This document shows positions 35,737 through 46,819 of a DNA stretch of 64,000 nt, piece by piece. Each line of letters begins with the position of its first letter. Position 1 is the stretch's first letter. This DNA comes from Drosophila miranda (Eukaryota; Arthropoda; Insecta; Diptera; Drosophilidae): contig NC_046675.1 of NCBI RefSeq assembly GCF_003369915.1, forward strand, positions 21,018,001 to 21,082,000, written 5' to 3'. The translations under genes were made by a program, and so were the position numbers. The notes beneath the pieces were generated by a model. The model made no database searches and had not been told where the DNA came from. It saw nothing but the letters and a program-made list of their open reading frames with translations.

Positions 35737-36596
35737 TTTAAAGCAGAAATAGCGGCGTGGGTAGATTAAATCGAGGATAGAGATAATTTACAATTTCTTT
35801 AGAAGAAATTTTCGGAGACTTTGTATTTTGACAGCAAAATCAAAATGTTGGTTGACTGCACATGCGGCTCATAATATTTTTGCGAGCTAACGAAAAACGT
35901 CGATGTTTGAAGATATCGATGTTTTAAGAGAAAAAACCTCTAAGAAAAAATATAATTATTTCTGGTCTTCAGGTTTTTCTCTATCGCTTAATAATTTTAC
36001 TCTCTGCCTGTATATGTATGTATTTGTGTCTCCCTTTCTTCACAAAGTCTTGAAGAGAATTTCAAAACTAGATATCGATGTATGCCACAAGCAATCGATG
36101 TTTATAAAAATGACAAAATAAGTTTCTCCACAGTCTCGCGCAGATATAGAGGGAGATATATGTATGTATGTAGATTTAATAGCTATTAGTATTAAAATAC
36201 CAATAAAAAAAAGAGACCTATTCCATGAGCCGAAAAATTCCCAATATAATTTAAAAAATGTGTTACGGGCCTACTTTTTTCACTGCTGTGTTGTTGTGTT
36301 GGGGTCCATCTATTAGTGTGACCAGGTGTACATGACTCAGCAGGATTTGCTTACAAATTAGTTCAAAGTGTTTATGAAAACATATGCGTTTTTTTTTGTT
36401 ATGCGTTTTAAGCAAAAAATAACAAGGAGCAAGGCGACGAATATTTTATTCCGTGAGATTGCGAATTTGGGATTCCATCGATAGCTGCATTCGGAGCATA
36501 CCTGATAGCATTACCTAGGCATTAAACGTCAAAAGTCATGGGTCACATATAATTGCAAGTTAATTCGTTGCGCCCTGAAGTGAAAATCCCGTGAAA
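35737..36596. promoter_or_regulatory. Shared divergent promoter region
   Basis: The 0.86-kb region lies between the F-box start (minus) and the TAF9-like start (plus). It contains four ATCGAT cores: 35914-35920, 36073-36079, 36094-36099 and 36477-36483. The last is a 7/8 match to the DRE TATCGATA. It also contains an exact Ohler motif 1 at 36314-36324. Such motifs mark broadly active, TATA-less fly promoters, and no TATA box is seen. The region is repeated almost unchanged at 39343-40214. Confidence 0.6.
36314..36324 (-). promoter_or_regulatory. Ohler motif 1 core-promoter element
   Basis: TAGTGTGACCA on the plus strand is the reverse complement of the consensus YGGTCACACTR. The second copy is at 39915-39925. 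Confidence 0.6.
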
Positions 36597-37778
36597 ATGT
36601 CTATATCAAAGTTTCCAAAGTTTCATATGCCCGTAGAGAAATTGGATGTGCGCCATGACACAAAGGTCATTAAAAATCTACTGAAGTTGGAGGGCATCAC
36701 GAATTATGAACCCGACGTTTTGGATAAGCTGCTGATGACCGGTTACGGTAAGAAATGCCACTGTGTGAGTGACAGAAACTACGAATATAATCATTTTGCT
36801 CTAGATTTGATCAAGGACGAATTGTTGAAGCGCAAGCACCGTGAGGATATAGCGGAGGCCGTCGGAAATATTGACGAGCCTTTGTCTTCGGCTGCTGACT
36901 CCAAAGATACAGCCTTCAATCCTGCCAATTATTTCAGAGATCCGATGGAGATCGAGTTGCTTGGCGCGTCGTCAACTGTTCACTCCGAGGATATGGATAA
37001 TTCATTTCTAAGCTCTTCGGCCTTGATTTCTGTCCAACCTTTGAACGTTCTGAAGGAGAGTGAAGATCTGGGCACGCCTTCAGATTCTGACTCCGAGGAC
37101 ACGGATAGTTCAGGTCCAAGCTCTTCGGACTTGAATTCTGACGAACTTTTGAGCTCTCCCGAATCAGATACGAACACAGATCAAAGCTCTTCGGCCTTGA
37201 ATTCTGACGAACTTTCGGGCTCTCCCGAATCAGATACGGACACAGATCCAAGCTCTTCGGCCTTGAATTCTGACGAACTTTCGGGCTCTCCCGAATCAGA
37301 TACGGACACAGATTCAAGCTCTTCGGCCTTGAATTCTGACGAACTTTCGGGCTCTCCCGAATCAGATACGGACACAGATCCAAGCTCTTCGGCCTTGAAT
37401 TCTGACGAACTTTCGGGCTCTCCCGAATCAGATACGGACACAGATCCAAGCTCTTCGGCCTTGAATTCTGACGAACTTTCGGGCTCTCCCGAATCAGATA
37501 CGGACACAGATCCAAGCTCTTCGGCCTTGAATTCTGACGAACTTTCGGGCTCTCCCGAATCAGATACGGACACAGATCCAAGCTCTTCGGCCTTGAATTC
37601 TGACGAACTTTCGGGCTCTCCCGAATCAGATACGGACACAGATCCAAGCTCTTCGGCCTTGAATTCTGACGAACTTTCGGGCTCTCCCGAATCAGATACG
37701 GACACAGAAAGCCAGCCAGAAATACTGGGAGAGCATGATGATTTGACTGAAACCACGTCGGAGTCTGACTCTTCTTAG
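36597..37778 (+). CDS. TAF9-like histone-fold protein with Ser/Asp repeats, copy 1 (393 aa)
   Basis: Intronless. I start at the ATG at 36597 (context GTGAAAATG) rather than at the in-frame GTG six bases before it. Residues about 20-80 resemble the TAF9 (TFIID31) histone fold: the stretch DTKVIKNLLKLEGITNYEP followed by V-x-D-K-L-L has the family's spacing of a variable helix, G-I-T-x-Y-E-P and a second helix. Later Tyr-x-His and Asp-x-x-x-Asp-Glu fit the third helix only loosely. TAF9 pairs with TAF6 in TFIID and SAGA. From about residue 130 the protein is acidic and serine-rich, with nine 22-residue repeats (residues 175-372) and an acidic tail. AATAAA is at 37828-37833. The lack of introns suggests a retro-derived or simplified paralogue. 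The TAF9 link is my reading and needs a profile search; the gene itself is well supported. Confidence 0.8.
   Translation: MSISKFPKFHMPVEKLDVRHDTKVIKNLLKLEGITNYEPDVLDKLLMTGYGKKCHCVSDRNYEYNHFALDLIKDELLKRKHREDIAEAVGNIDEPLSSAADSKDTAFNPANYFRDPMEIELLGASSTVHSEDMDNSFLSSSALISVQPLNVLKESEDLGTPSDSDSEDTDSSGPSSSDLNSDELLSSPESDTNTDQSSSALNSDELSGSPESDTDTDPSSSALNSDELSGSPESDTDTDSSSSALNSDELSGSPESDTDTDPSSSALNSDELSGSPESDTDTDPSSSALNSDELSGSPESDTDTDPSSSALNSDELSGSPESDTDTDPSSSALNSDELSGSPESDTDTDPSSSALNSDELSGSPESDTDTESQPEILGEHDDLTETTSESDSS
37119..37712 (+). repeat. 66-bp coding tandem repeat, nine units
   Basis: Nine 66-bp units encode the motif SSSALNSDELSGSPESDT plus four more acidic/Thr residues. The first unit is variant (SSSDLNSDELLSSPE...) and units 2-9 are almost identical in DNA. 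Near identity, including silent sites, shows recent expansion. The unit length is divisible by three and free of stops in several frames, which creates long spurious frames on the other strand. Confidence 0.95.
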
Positions 37779-38152
37779 CTAAAACCTTAGATGCTATCGA
37801 TCCAATTTGACCTTAACATTGTTTGCCAATAAACGCAGGTTTAAGATAATCAATAAATTGCTGCCACAAAAAAATAAATAAAACTCTTATAAGAAATAAA
37901 ACAGCTTCACAACCTGATGGGCCGTCCTAGTTTCCATCTGTGCAATATTATATCAATATAAATATATACAGATGTACATATAAAAAATGTTCAAGAGATA
38001 AAGACAAACAATCTCAAAGTTATCAAAGCATTGGATATTCTCGCATCAATTCCTTTATTCTCTTGTTCTGTTTTTGTTTTATTTTGGCTTCCGAACAATT
38101 AATTTATAAATTAGTGTTGTATTCGATTAGCATGGACGACTTGATGGTGCAG

Positions 38153-39342
38153 TTAATATATGAATTGACTCAGCGTAATCATGTTCCACACTTCGGAATT
38201 TGGGAACTTTTCCATCTGAAACAAAAAATTGTTTCAATCCGGTTAAATATTACCCAAATCAAATACTCACCAATACCAGCTTAAGCTGCTCGACTTCACA
38301 CAAGTCCCCTTCCAATTGCAGACGTCTCTCTGTGTTAAAACCATTTTCTTTTAAAACGGTAATTAATGATCCCAGAAATTCGACGAATAAGTATCGTATA
38401 ATTGCATTTCTGGTGCTAATAGACTGCAACCGCTTACATTTTCTGAGAACTATTATTGTTTGCTCCGCATAGAAGGCGATAAATCTAGATACTCCAATGT
38501 GTTTCCGTACTTTGAAATAATGTCACCAATGTTTTCAACGTAGCTCACAGTAAAAATCAACATCAATTGTTTTAGTTTCGGACATATTGGCAAATCTAAT
38601 TTAATTTCGAAATACTGAAGTGTCAGCGTTTCTAATTCAGGATATAAATAATCCTGTTTTAAATCGGTTGGATATTCAAAACAGGTAGTAGTGAATTCGC
38701 GAAGTTTCGGAAGATGGGAGCATATTTCGAAAATATTTCGTACATAGTACGATTCCACATACAGTTTTTCCAAATGAATCAGTTGCCGTATATGATGCTC
38801 TGAAATAAATTCAAAGCACTCGTCGAGGAAATTCACATCGAACTAAGTAGATTAAAATTCTTACCCTGGGCCATCGAAATTCTCTCTAGCTTCAAATCTT
38901 TACAGTATGGATTTACGTACTGGATGAGATCCGTTCCGCGATAATGGAAACTATCTAAGTTAAGCGTTTCTATGCATGTCTTGTTTAAAACACGTTTGAA
39001 CGCATTGAAATTTTCATTGTTTATCATCAAATAGGCATATCTGAGGTTAATGCAGTACTTTTCTATGAGTTCTCCTAGTTGATCCATAACCTCAGTACAT
39101 TGTATTGAAATAAAATTAACAGTTGATCCGCATGAAGACAGAATAACACGTAATTCGGTGTCTGTATAGAACCCAGGCGAGTTTATGTCTTCGCGGACGA
39201 AAAGACACCTATATTTTTCTTTAACGTGGTAAGCATAGGTGCATTCAAGTCTTTTGTTTACTTGGGCCAAAATCAGTTTTTCTTTCTCTTCCAGGTATCC
39301 AAACACTTTGTCAATGATCTCAGTTGGTAAATTTTGAATCAT
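38153..39342 (-). pseudogene. F-box protein copy 2, frameshifted
   Basis: Same gene as 34528-35736. Exon 1 is 39342-38865, the first intron 38864-38800, and exon 2 starts at 38799. A 19-bp deletion (present in copy 1 as 34850-34868) shifts the frame after LEYLDLSP, giving SMRSKQ and a stop at 38453. The predicted product has 274 residues instead of 362. It keeps the F-box and the first half of the repeats but loses the C-terminal ~90 residues. The downstream exon 2 remainder and exon 3 (38215-38153) are still recognisable. Other changes are few (Met to Lys, Lys to Thr, Phe to Tyr), so the break is recent. The truncated protein could still bind Skp1, so this may be a shortened gene rather than a dead one. 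Confidence 0.8.
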
Positions 39343-40214
39343 TTTAAAGCAGAAATAGCGGCGTGGGTAGATTAAATCGAGGATAGAGATAATTTACAAT
39401 TTCTTTAGAAGAAATTTTCGGAGACTTTGTATTTTGACAGCAAAATCAAAATGTTGGTTGACTGCACATGCGGCTCATAATATTTTTGCGAGCTAACGAA
39501 AAACGTCGATGTTTGAAGATATCGATGTTTTAAGAGAAAAAACCTCTAAGAAAAAATATAATTATTTCTGGTCTTCAGGTTTTTCTCTATCGCTTAATAG
39601 TTTTACTCTCTGCCGTATATGTATTTGTGTCTCCCTTTCTTCACAAAGTCTTGAAGAGAATTTCAAAACTAGATATCGATGTATGCCACAAGCAATCGAT
39701 GTTTATAAAAATGACAAAATAAGTTTCTCCACAGTCTCGCGCAGATATAGAGGGAGATATATGTATGTATGTAGATTTAATAGCTATTAGTATTAAAATA
39801 CCAATAAAAAAAAGAGACCTATTCCATGAGCCGAAAAATTCCCAATATAATTTAAAAAATGTGTTACGGGCCTACTTTTTTCACTGCTGTGTTGTTGTGT
39901 TGGGGTCCATCTATTAGTGTGACCAGGTGTACATGACTCAGCAGGATTTGCTTACAAATTAGTTCAAAGTGTTTATGAAAACATATGCGTTTTTTTTTGT
40001 TATGCGTTTTTTTTTGTTATGCGTTTTAAGCAAAAAATAACAAGGAGCAAGGCGACGAATATTTTATTCCGTGAGATTGCGAATTTGGGATTCCATCGAT
40101 AGCTGCATTCGGAGCATACCTGATAGCATTACCTAGGCATTAAACGTCAAAAGTCATGGGTCACATATAATTGCAAGTTAATTCGTTGCGCCCTGAAGTG
40201 AAAATCCCGTGAAA
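39343..40214. promoter_or_regulatory. Shared divergent promoter region, copy 2
   Basis: Nearly identical to 35737-36596, with the ATCGAT cores and motif 1 (39915-39925) retained. A word gttatgcg plus T-tract is duplicated near 39987-40025. Both genes of copy 2 therefore keep their control region. Confidence 0.55.
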
Positions 40215-41198
40215 ATGTCTATATCAAAGTTTCCAAAGTTTCATATGCCCGTAGAGAAATTGGATGTGCGCCATGACACAAAGGTCATTAAAAATCTACT
40301 GAAGTTGGAGGGCATCACGAATTATGAACCCGACGTTTTGGATAAGCTGCTGATGACCGGTTACGGTAAGAAATGCCACTGTGTGAGTGACAGAAACTAC
40401 GAATATAATCATTTTGCTCTAGATTTGATCAAGGACGAATTGTTGAAGCGCAAGCACCGTGAGGATATAGCGGAGGCCGTCGGAAATATTGACGAGCCTT
40501 TGTCTTCGGCTGCTGACTCCAAAGATACAGCCTTCAATCCTGCCAATTATTTCAGAGATCCGATGGAGATCGAGTTGCTTGGCGCGTCGTCAACTGTTCA
40601 CTCCGAGGATATGGATAATTCATTTCTAAGCTCTTCGGCCTTGATTTCTGTCCAACCTTTGAACGTTCTGAATGAGAGTGAAGATCTGGGCACGCCTTCA
40701 GATTCTGACTCCGAGGACACGGATAGTTCAGGTCCAAGCTCTTCGGACTTGAATTCTAACGAACTTTTGAGCTCTCCCGAATCAGATACGAACACAGATC
40801 AAAGCTCTTCGGCCTTGAATTCTGACGAACTTTCGGGCTCTCCCGAATCAGATACGGACACAGATCCAAGCTCTTCGGCCTTGAATTCTGACGAACTTTC
40901 GGGCTCTCCCGAATCAGATACGGACACAGATCCAAGCTCTTCGGCCTTGAATTCTGACGAACTTTCGGGCTCTCCCGAATCAGATACGGACACAGATCCA
41001 AGCTCTTCGGCCTTGAATTCTGACGAACTTTCGGGCTCTCCCGAATCAGATACGGACACAGATCTAAGCTCTTCGGCCTTGAATTCTGACGAACTTTCGG
41101 GCTCTCCCGAATCAGATACGGACACAGAAAGCCAGACAGAAATACTGGGAGAGCATGATGATTTGACTGAAACCACGTCGGAGTCTGACTCTTCTTAG
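40215..41198 (+). CDS. TAF9-like histone-fold protein with Ser/Asp repeats, copy 2 (327 aa)
   Basis: Intact second copy of the gene at 36597-37778. The N-terminal 130 residues are identical as far as I can read. Differences are Lys to Asn before ESEDLG, Asp to Asn in the first repeat, one Pro to Leu, Pro to Thr after the repeats, and six 22-residue repeats instead of nine. That exactly explains the 66-residue shorter protein. AATAAA is at 41248-41253. Unlike its F-box neighbour this copy has no break, so two functional TAF9-like proteins of different repeat length are expected. Confidence 0.8.
   Translation: MSISKFPKFHMPVEKLDVRHDTKVIKNLLKLEGITNYEPDVLDKLLMTGYGKKCHCVSDRNYEYNHFALDLIKDELLKRKHREDIAEAVGNIDEPLSSAADSKDTAFNPANYFRDPMEIELLGASSTVHSEDMDNSFLSSSALISVQPLNVLNESEDLGTPSDSDSEDTDSSGPSSSDLNSNELLSSPESDTNTDQSSSALNSDELSGSPESDTDTDPSSSALNSDELSGSPESDTDTDPSSSALNSDELSGSPESDTDTDPSSSALNSDELSGSPESDTDTDLSSSALNSDELSGSPESDTDTESQTEILGEHDDLTETTSESDSS
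40737..41132 (+). repeat. 66-bp coding tandem repeat, six units
   Basis: The same 66-bp unit as at 37119-37712: one variant first unit and five nearly identical ones. The copy-number difference from the neighbouring gene shows that the array length is unstable. Confidence 0.95.
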
Positions 41199-41454
41199 CT
41201 AAAACCTTAGATGCTATCGATCCAATTTGACCTTAACATTGTTTGCCAATAAATGCAGGTTTAAGATAATCAATAAATTGCTGCCACAAAAAAATAAATA
41301 AAACTCTTATAAGAAATAAAACAGCTTCACAACCTGATAGGCCGTCCTAGTTTCCATCTGTGCAATATTATATCAATATAAATATATACAGATGTACATA
41401 TAAAAAATGTTCAAGAGATAAAGACAAACAATCTCAAAGTTATGAAAGCAATTC

Positions 41455-44400
41455 AATTTGTTATGTGGCAGCAACGAACGGTTTTTCATATTCAATCTGA
41501 CACCCATCAATGATGTCAATTCCCCACCTGAGAAGCGCGAACAAGGTGGATGCATGGAAATCCAATTTCTGTCACGAAATAAACTCAAATATTCAGCATG
41601 GAAATCCTTTTTAAGACCTCATTCGATGTCAGAAGAAGAGAAAGGTGCTTCTGCTGCTTACCTTCCGATTGCCATTAGGTTATTTTTTTCGTAGTTTTCT
41701 TTTCCATTTCGAAGTTGTTTTTTTTTTCTTGTTTAAGGGTTGTACAACCTTTGTAAATCGTTTCGCACTTTGAGACGTTTCCTATCAATCCTGTAATGGC
41801 AAGCTGTTAAAATGATAAACGGCTCCTTGGTGGTAGTCAGTCTGTTATACTCATACCTTCGTAGCGCATTGTTCCTGTGGAAATGGAATTAAAAATGGCG
41901 AATGGAATGGATGTTGTGGTTTACCGTTCAGTTCAATTCAGTTCAGAGCTGCCTCCAAATCAATCTATACAGGATTACCTAAGCACAGGAACTTAAATAT
42001 TACAATTATTTTCCCAGCAAGGGCAAGCTCAGGTGAAAAGGGGTTAAAGTAAAACACACGCGAGTAATTGTAGGTCAAAAGCCTTTAAATATGCAAGCGT
42101 AGCGCTGCTTGGAATAAAATGTCCCTAAAAATAAAACGCCCTCCGAGGGCGGCCTCTTTTTTGATATTTTTCAATGACTAGGTAAGAATAGGAGTCTGGT
42201 TAATTTAAAAAGAACCAAAATAACTTTAGTGTGTTTCCTGCCCTTTTCAATCGTTAATTTACCGCCACAGCTTATTTGTATTTGTAATTGTTTTTCAGAT
42301 TCTTTGTTGTTCTACAACAGACACGTGTCACGTTACGTATTTCAATACGTTGCTGAGTTACATGGAATTACGTTCTCCCCCGTACTGTTTCCTTGCGTGA
42401 AACGGAGAGAGCAGTGGCCGTCAGCTGAGGCAGCAACTGAGGCAGAGGCGGCGCTGCTGACGATGACGCAGGCGGTCGGAGTCGGCGCAGGAAAAACCAT
42501 GAAAAGGAAAACAAATTTAACACTCCAATGGTGCCTGGGGTAGAAAACGCTTCTCAAAGTGAGGTCCGGAATGGAAAGAAGATTAATTAAGGAATCCATT
42601 TAAGAGTTTATAATAATTTTCCAGTTCGTATTAGATTTAAGCATATTCAATCGTCCTCTTATCTTTGAAGCTTTCATATTCCCGATTTGAAAGATAAGTA
42701 TATAAAAATTCATATAAGTAGTTCAGATAAATGTCTTCAAATTCATATGCCCCACTGTGGTTACACATTTAAACGACCCTCCCTTGACAAGCACCTGTCC
42801 TGTCGGCATCTCCATAGCCGTCACCACATGTCGCCCACAACTCCGCTGTTCCTCAAACTGCGACTCATATGTGTCAGGTGCTGATGTGACCACAGACCGA
42901 ACGAACACTGAAAGCGTCAAGTGGATGCTGACAGGAACGCAAACAAATGTCGCTGTCATTAGCATCTCGACAGGGTTTTACATCATATCACTGCATGTAT
43001 TTGGCCCGAAGAATATTCTTTACCTTAGATAAAGGTTGGTACAGCTTTAAGAATTCGCCTCAGTTTTCTGCGGTCGTTGCCCAAATCAAAAATGTATGCT
43101 CCCATGATGATGAAGTTGCTCATGATTATGTCCGTGTTTCTTAGCCCAAAAGTAGAACAAATTTCTCGAGTCGAGACAACCATAAGTGGCGGACTGTGTG
43201 CTGGCTTCTGTGAGTGTCATTTTTAAGATCCAGGCCTGAAATGTATGTTCAAGCTTCAGCGTTCTGTTCTTACAGTTAAACAAGTTGAATTCATATCTGG
43301 CTAATCAGTCAAAAAACTAGACGCTTATATAGAATAATTTAAATACATATATGTATGTATATCTGTGGAATACGCCAAGGTATAAATTGTGGGCCATGCA
43401 TATGTTTATCTGAGAAATATTGGCAGTAAAACCTACTTTTGATTACATTATCGAACCTAATTAAGTTCCTGTTCGTTCTTTGTTTGGCTTTGCATTTGTT
43501 TTCGTTGTTTTTATTTATTTTTTTGGTCTCCTATTTTTAGCTTTTGCTGTTTACATTGCAGAGAATGCGTTTAATGTGGCACAATGTGCCAGGAGCTAAA
43601 AATTAAATAAGCACAGTATGGTTAACGTATATCTTTGATAGGTAATATTAATTAAATGAATTATAAGTGACTAATTGAAGCAACTGTGGCCTATGTGTAT
43701 TTTAATTGAGGGCTTCATTAAGCTCCTAATTAAAAGTATAGAACACCCTAATTTCAGAAAAGCGCTGCACCTGTTCCAATTTTACCGCCTTTGGGTGTAT
43801 ACACACATGCTTGAATCTATCATTTTAACAGCTACAACATTGTGGATTGATGCCAATTTCCAAAGAGCAAGTCTGCAAGTTATTTCGCTCCCACTAGCAG
43901 AAATAGGAAATTCGTATTTCCAATTCATTTCCGTTTGGAGGCTTGGAAGTTGCCTCTCAGGTGAAAAATCGACATCATTGATCAGTGCCTGATTGAACAT
44001 GAAAACCTTTCTGGTCTGCCACATAATTAATTGTGCTCCTATAATGCTCCTCCCACATTGAATGAGCTCAGAGACTGGAAGGTTGGAGATTACTCTACTG
44101 AATATTGCCTTGTCAGATTACGTACAATTAAAAGGCTCAGCTTTATATTTGAATAAATGGACATAAGGGTGGATTGCTTCATGAAATCTCGCTCTCAAAG
44201 CAATTTGCAAGCAGAAGGGACATTGTAGCAAGGACTGGAATGTCCCTCGCCTTGTTGTTGTGTGTCTCTCTCTTTTGTCATAAATGGGGGGAAGGTTGGG
44301 GGCCCTATGCTCTCCTAACGAGCACGTTCGTGGCTCCTTGAGGTCAAGGGCCCAAATCTGCTTTGTGATTTTCGGCATTCTCAAATTTGTTTATCTGACG

Positions 44401-44760
44401 AGGAGACTAACAATGTGACAATTCATTTTGCTTATTTTCAAGTTGTTTCTTGAATATTCTCTTGCCTGAAATTAGGGAATTAGTTGTAATTTTTGCCTGT
44501 AAAGTACGTTAGCTTAATGAATAATTCATTTATGTTATTTAAATTGTATCTTTTTGTAGACGTAAATGTAGGGGACAGAGAATGGAGAGTAATTTAATTC
44601 CTTCTAAAAGCCTGTGGAATATTAAGCTGATTATTTCCAGGTTAAATGGCTTGATGAGAATGCTCAAATGCTTAAAATACACACATAAAATCAGATCCTT
44701 TTCAGTTTTCAGAAAGTTGTTGCAGTGAAGGGCTATGCATTCTTCCAGCAATCTCGAGTC
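41455..44760 (+). repeat. Diverged large unit, copy 2, right part
   Basis: 41455-41890 matches 20262-20630, 42790-42960 matches 21655-21800, and 44125-44760 matches 9603-10120. The segment 43880-44040 is an inverted relative of 41455-41585, 2.3 kb away. 42320-42329 is a perfect palindrome around the E-box CACGTG. The GC-rich stretch 42410-42510 makes a 104-codon frame without recognisable content. Confidence 0.62.
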
Positions 44761-44769
44761 CATTTTTTA

Positions 44770-46780
44770 TACATCTATTTCCATCTATCCATCTATCTAT
44801 TTTCTGGTCTTTTCTGTGCCAGATGTGCCACAATCATAGGGCATAGTAAAATGTCAAACGAGACTGTGTTTGGGGGCATCCTTGGCAAACTGAGGCATCA
44901 CAAATGGCTTTTTTTGAGGACCTTATTGACTGCTAACAAGACAATTGCTGGAGGATATTTTATGACGCTTCATTTGTATTCCAGGCAGCAGGAGGATTCA
45001 CAATTTTACAGCCCACTGTGAACCAGTTGTGCGCCCAACTGATTTAAATAATTTCTGAATAGAGAAAAATATCAGAAACCAGTTTCGGCTTTATTTTTAT
45101 ATAGAAAGAACGCCTTACTAAATCAAGACCATTAATTTTAATTCATAATGCTAAATACTTTTCCTGAATCAATTCCCATATCTTAAGTTGCCCAACTGGA
45201 ATAATCCGTGAACTTTACAGAACTTTTTTAATGAAGCCTCAAAGGTAGTAAAGAAAATAAGAAAATGCCGTAAAAAACCAAACCTCTGGTGGCTCACTGT
45301 GTGGTTTTCCCAGTTCTTTTCTCTGGCGTCTGGCATATGGCGTGGCCGAGACCGCAGCAGAAAAAAAATTCGCTTAAAGGCTGATTCCATCCGACAGATA
45401 TCCTTACGGTTTTCTGCTCTTCTTCTGTCGTTGCCTGTAAATCCGTTTCTTAAAATAATAATGAGAAATTATTGGCGCACTGCGGACTTGGAGTCGGGAG
45501 ATAAATGTACTCCTATATGTAAGGTTGATATATATTAAGAGGTTTTTCCACTTATTACTTTTGACAAGAAATTTTGGCACCAAGAAGAATGAACAAACAT
45601 CAATATCAGAATATTCAATGTATCCGTCCACAAAACCTTTGCTTGTTCTAACAGTTGTACGTGATTTACCTCATTGTCAGAGAACATCAATCTTTATCCA
45701 TATTTTTCATATATGTGTGTACATATGTAATCTGCCAGAAAACGATGAAAATGAAGCCTAGGGAAAACAGTCCGCCTTGCATCCTTCTCAGCAGACACAA
45801 GACTAACTTTCCTTAAGCAACCATAAGCTCAATACCCCATACGAAACACAGCCGACTAAACTTTCGGTGTCGGCCCTTTCCTCAGGGACTTAAACACCTT
45901 CTTAAGTGCTTAGACATAATTCACCGAAATTTTATTTTCCTACCGCACACCGTATTTTATGGCAGAAAGCTTTGAAGCAGGCGCATTAATTAGCTTAAGG
46001 TTTCACACTGCCATTTGAAAATCCCCAGGAAATCCACATGTGGGGAGGATATTAAACTAATTGTGGTTTCTTCTTGTTTGGTACAAAATATCCTTCGCCT
46101 TCATTAAGGTTTTCCCTCTTTCGGCATTTTATTTTTACTTTTTATCACATAGGAAGCAGATTGGAACACATAGTATAATTAATTCTTTATAGTGTATAGT
46201 ATACTATGTATATCTATAGTACATATCTGTGTTCTCGTTGCTGCTTTTAAGCATACAATTAATTAAACAACTTTGGTCATAATTTGAAGCAAAGTTATGT
46301 CAAAAATTCAAAAATACATTTTCAAGAAGTAACTTATATTGAGATATAAGTGTCATCACTTAGACCACTTAGGCTTTGGCTTTGACTCATGATGAACACT
46401 CCAAGCAATGCAATGCAAATTTAAATAGATGGAAAACGACTTAGCTGATTGTTTCAATGACTTTGTGATTAATCATTCATTTTATGTACAGACTATCAAT
46501 GATAAAGCAAAGCCCATTATAAATCAATAGAAGGCAGCAGGATAATTCCCTTTAAATTACCAAATAATATATTTCCTGGAATGGTTCTAAAAGATGGGTG
46601 ATGGACTCTATTATTTAAGGCTGATTTTGTCCGCGCAGATGGAGAAATAATGGCCTTTCAGAATTATGGGTCTGGTCCCAATTTGTACATAATTTCCATG
46701 TTTAAAGTTGAAGCGTGTCTTTAAAATCCACTCTCGGACTATCTAAGTTTCCCCAGGTCAAGCCTTCGTGGATTGTTTGA
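44770..46780. other. Intergenic, nothing recognised
   Basis: No gene, RNA or element supported. A CTAT/CATC-rich microsatellite-like stretch is near 44775-44800. Short open frames on both strands (45169-45761) overlap each other and lack domains. Confidence 0.35.
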
Positions 46781-46819
46781 TGCGTTAAACACACATCATT
46801 GATTAAATCCTTACATATA

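Larger units (their letters stand above)
34404..38028. repeat. Tandem gene-pair unit, copy 1
   Basis: A 3.6-kb direct repeat, followed immediately by its second copy (38029-41450). Both start at cattggatattctcgc and end at caaagttatNaaagca. The copies are nearly identical. The main differences are a 19-bp deletion in the F-box gene of copy 2, a 14-bp insertion of a gttatgcg/T-tract word in copy 2, and three fewer 66-bp repeats in copy 2. The junction shows only a few bases of shared sequence. This duplication is far younger than the large-unit duplications around it. Confidence 0.93.
38029..41450. repeat. Tandem gene-pair unit, copy 2
   Basis: Second copy of the 34404-38028 unit in direct orientation. 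After its end at about 41450 the sequence continues straight into a block of the old large unit (ttatgtggcag...). The gene pair therefore seems to have entered an existing array and then duplicated. Confidence 0.93.

Noticed and set aside
36934..37756. Minus-strand frames of 237 and 191 codons antisense to the TAF9-like gene (also 40756-41176 in copy 2)
   Set aside because: They arise because the 66-bp repeat is divisible by three and free of stops in several frames. They have no start outside the repeat and change length with repeat number.
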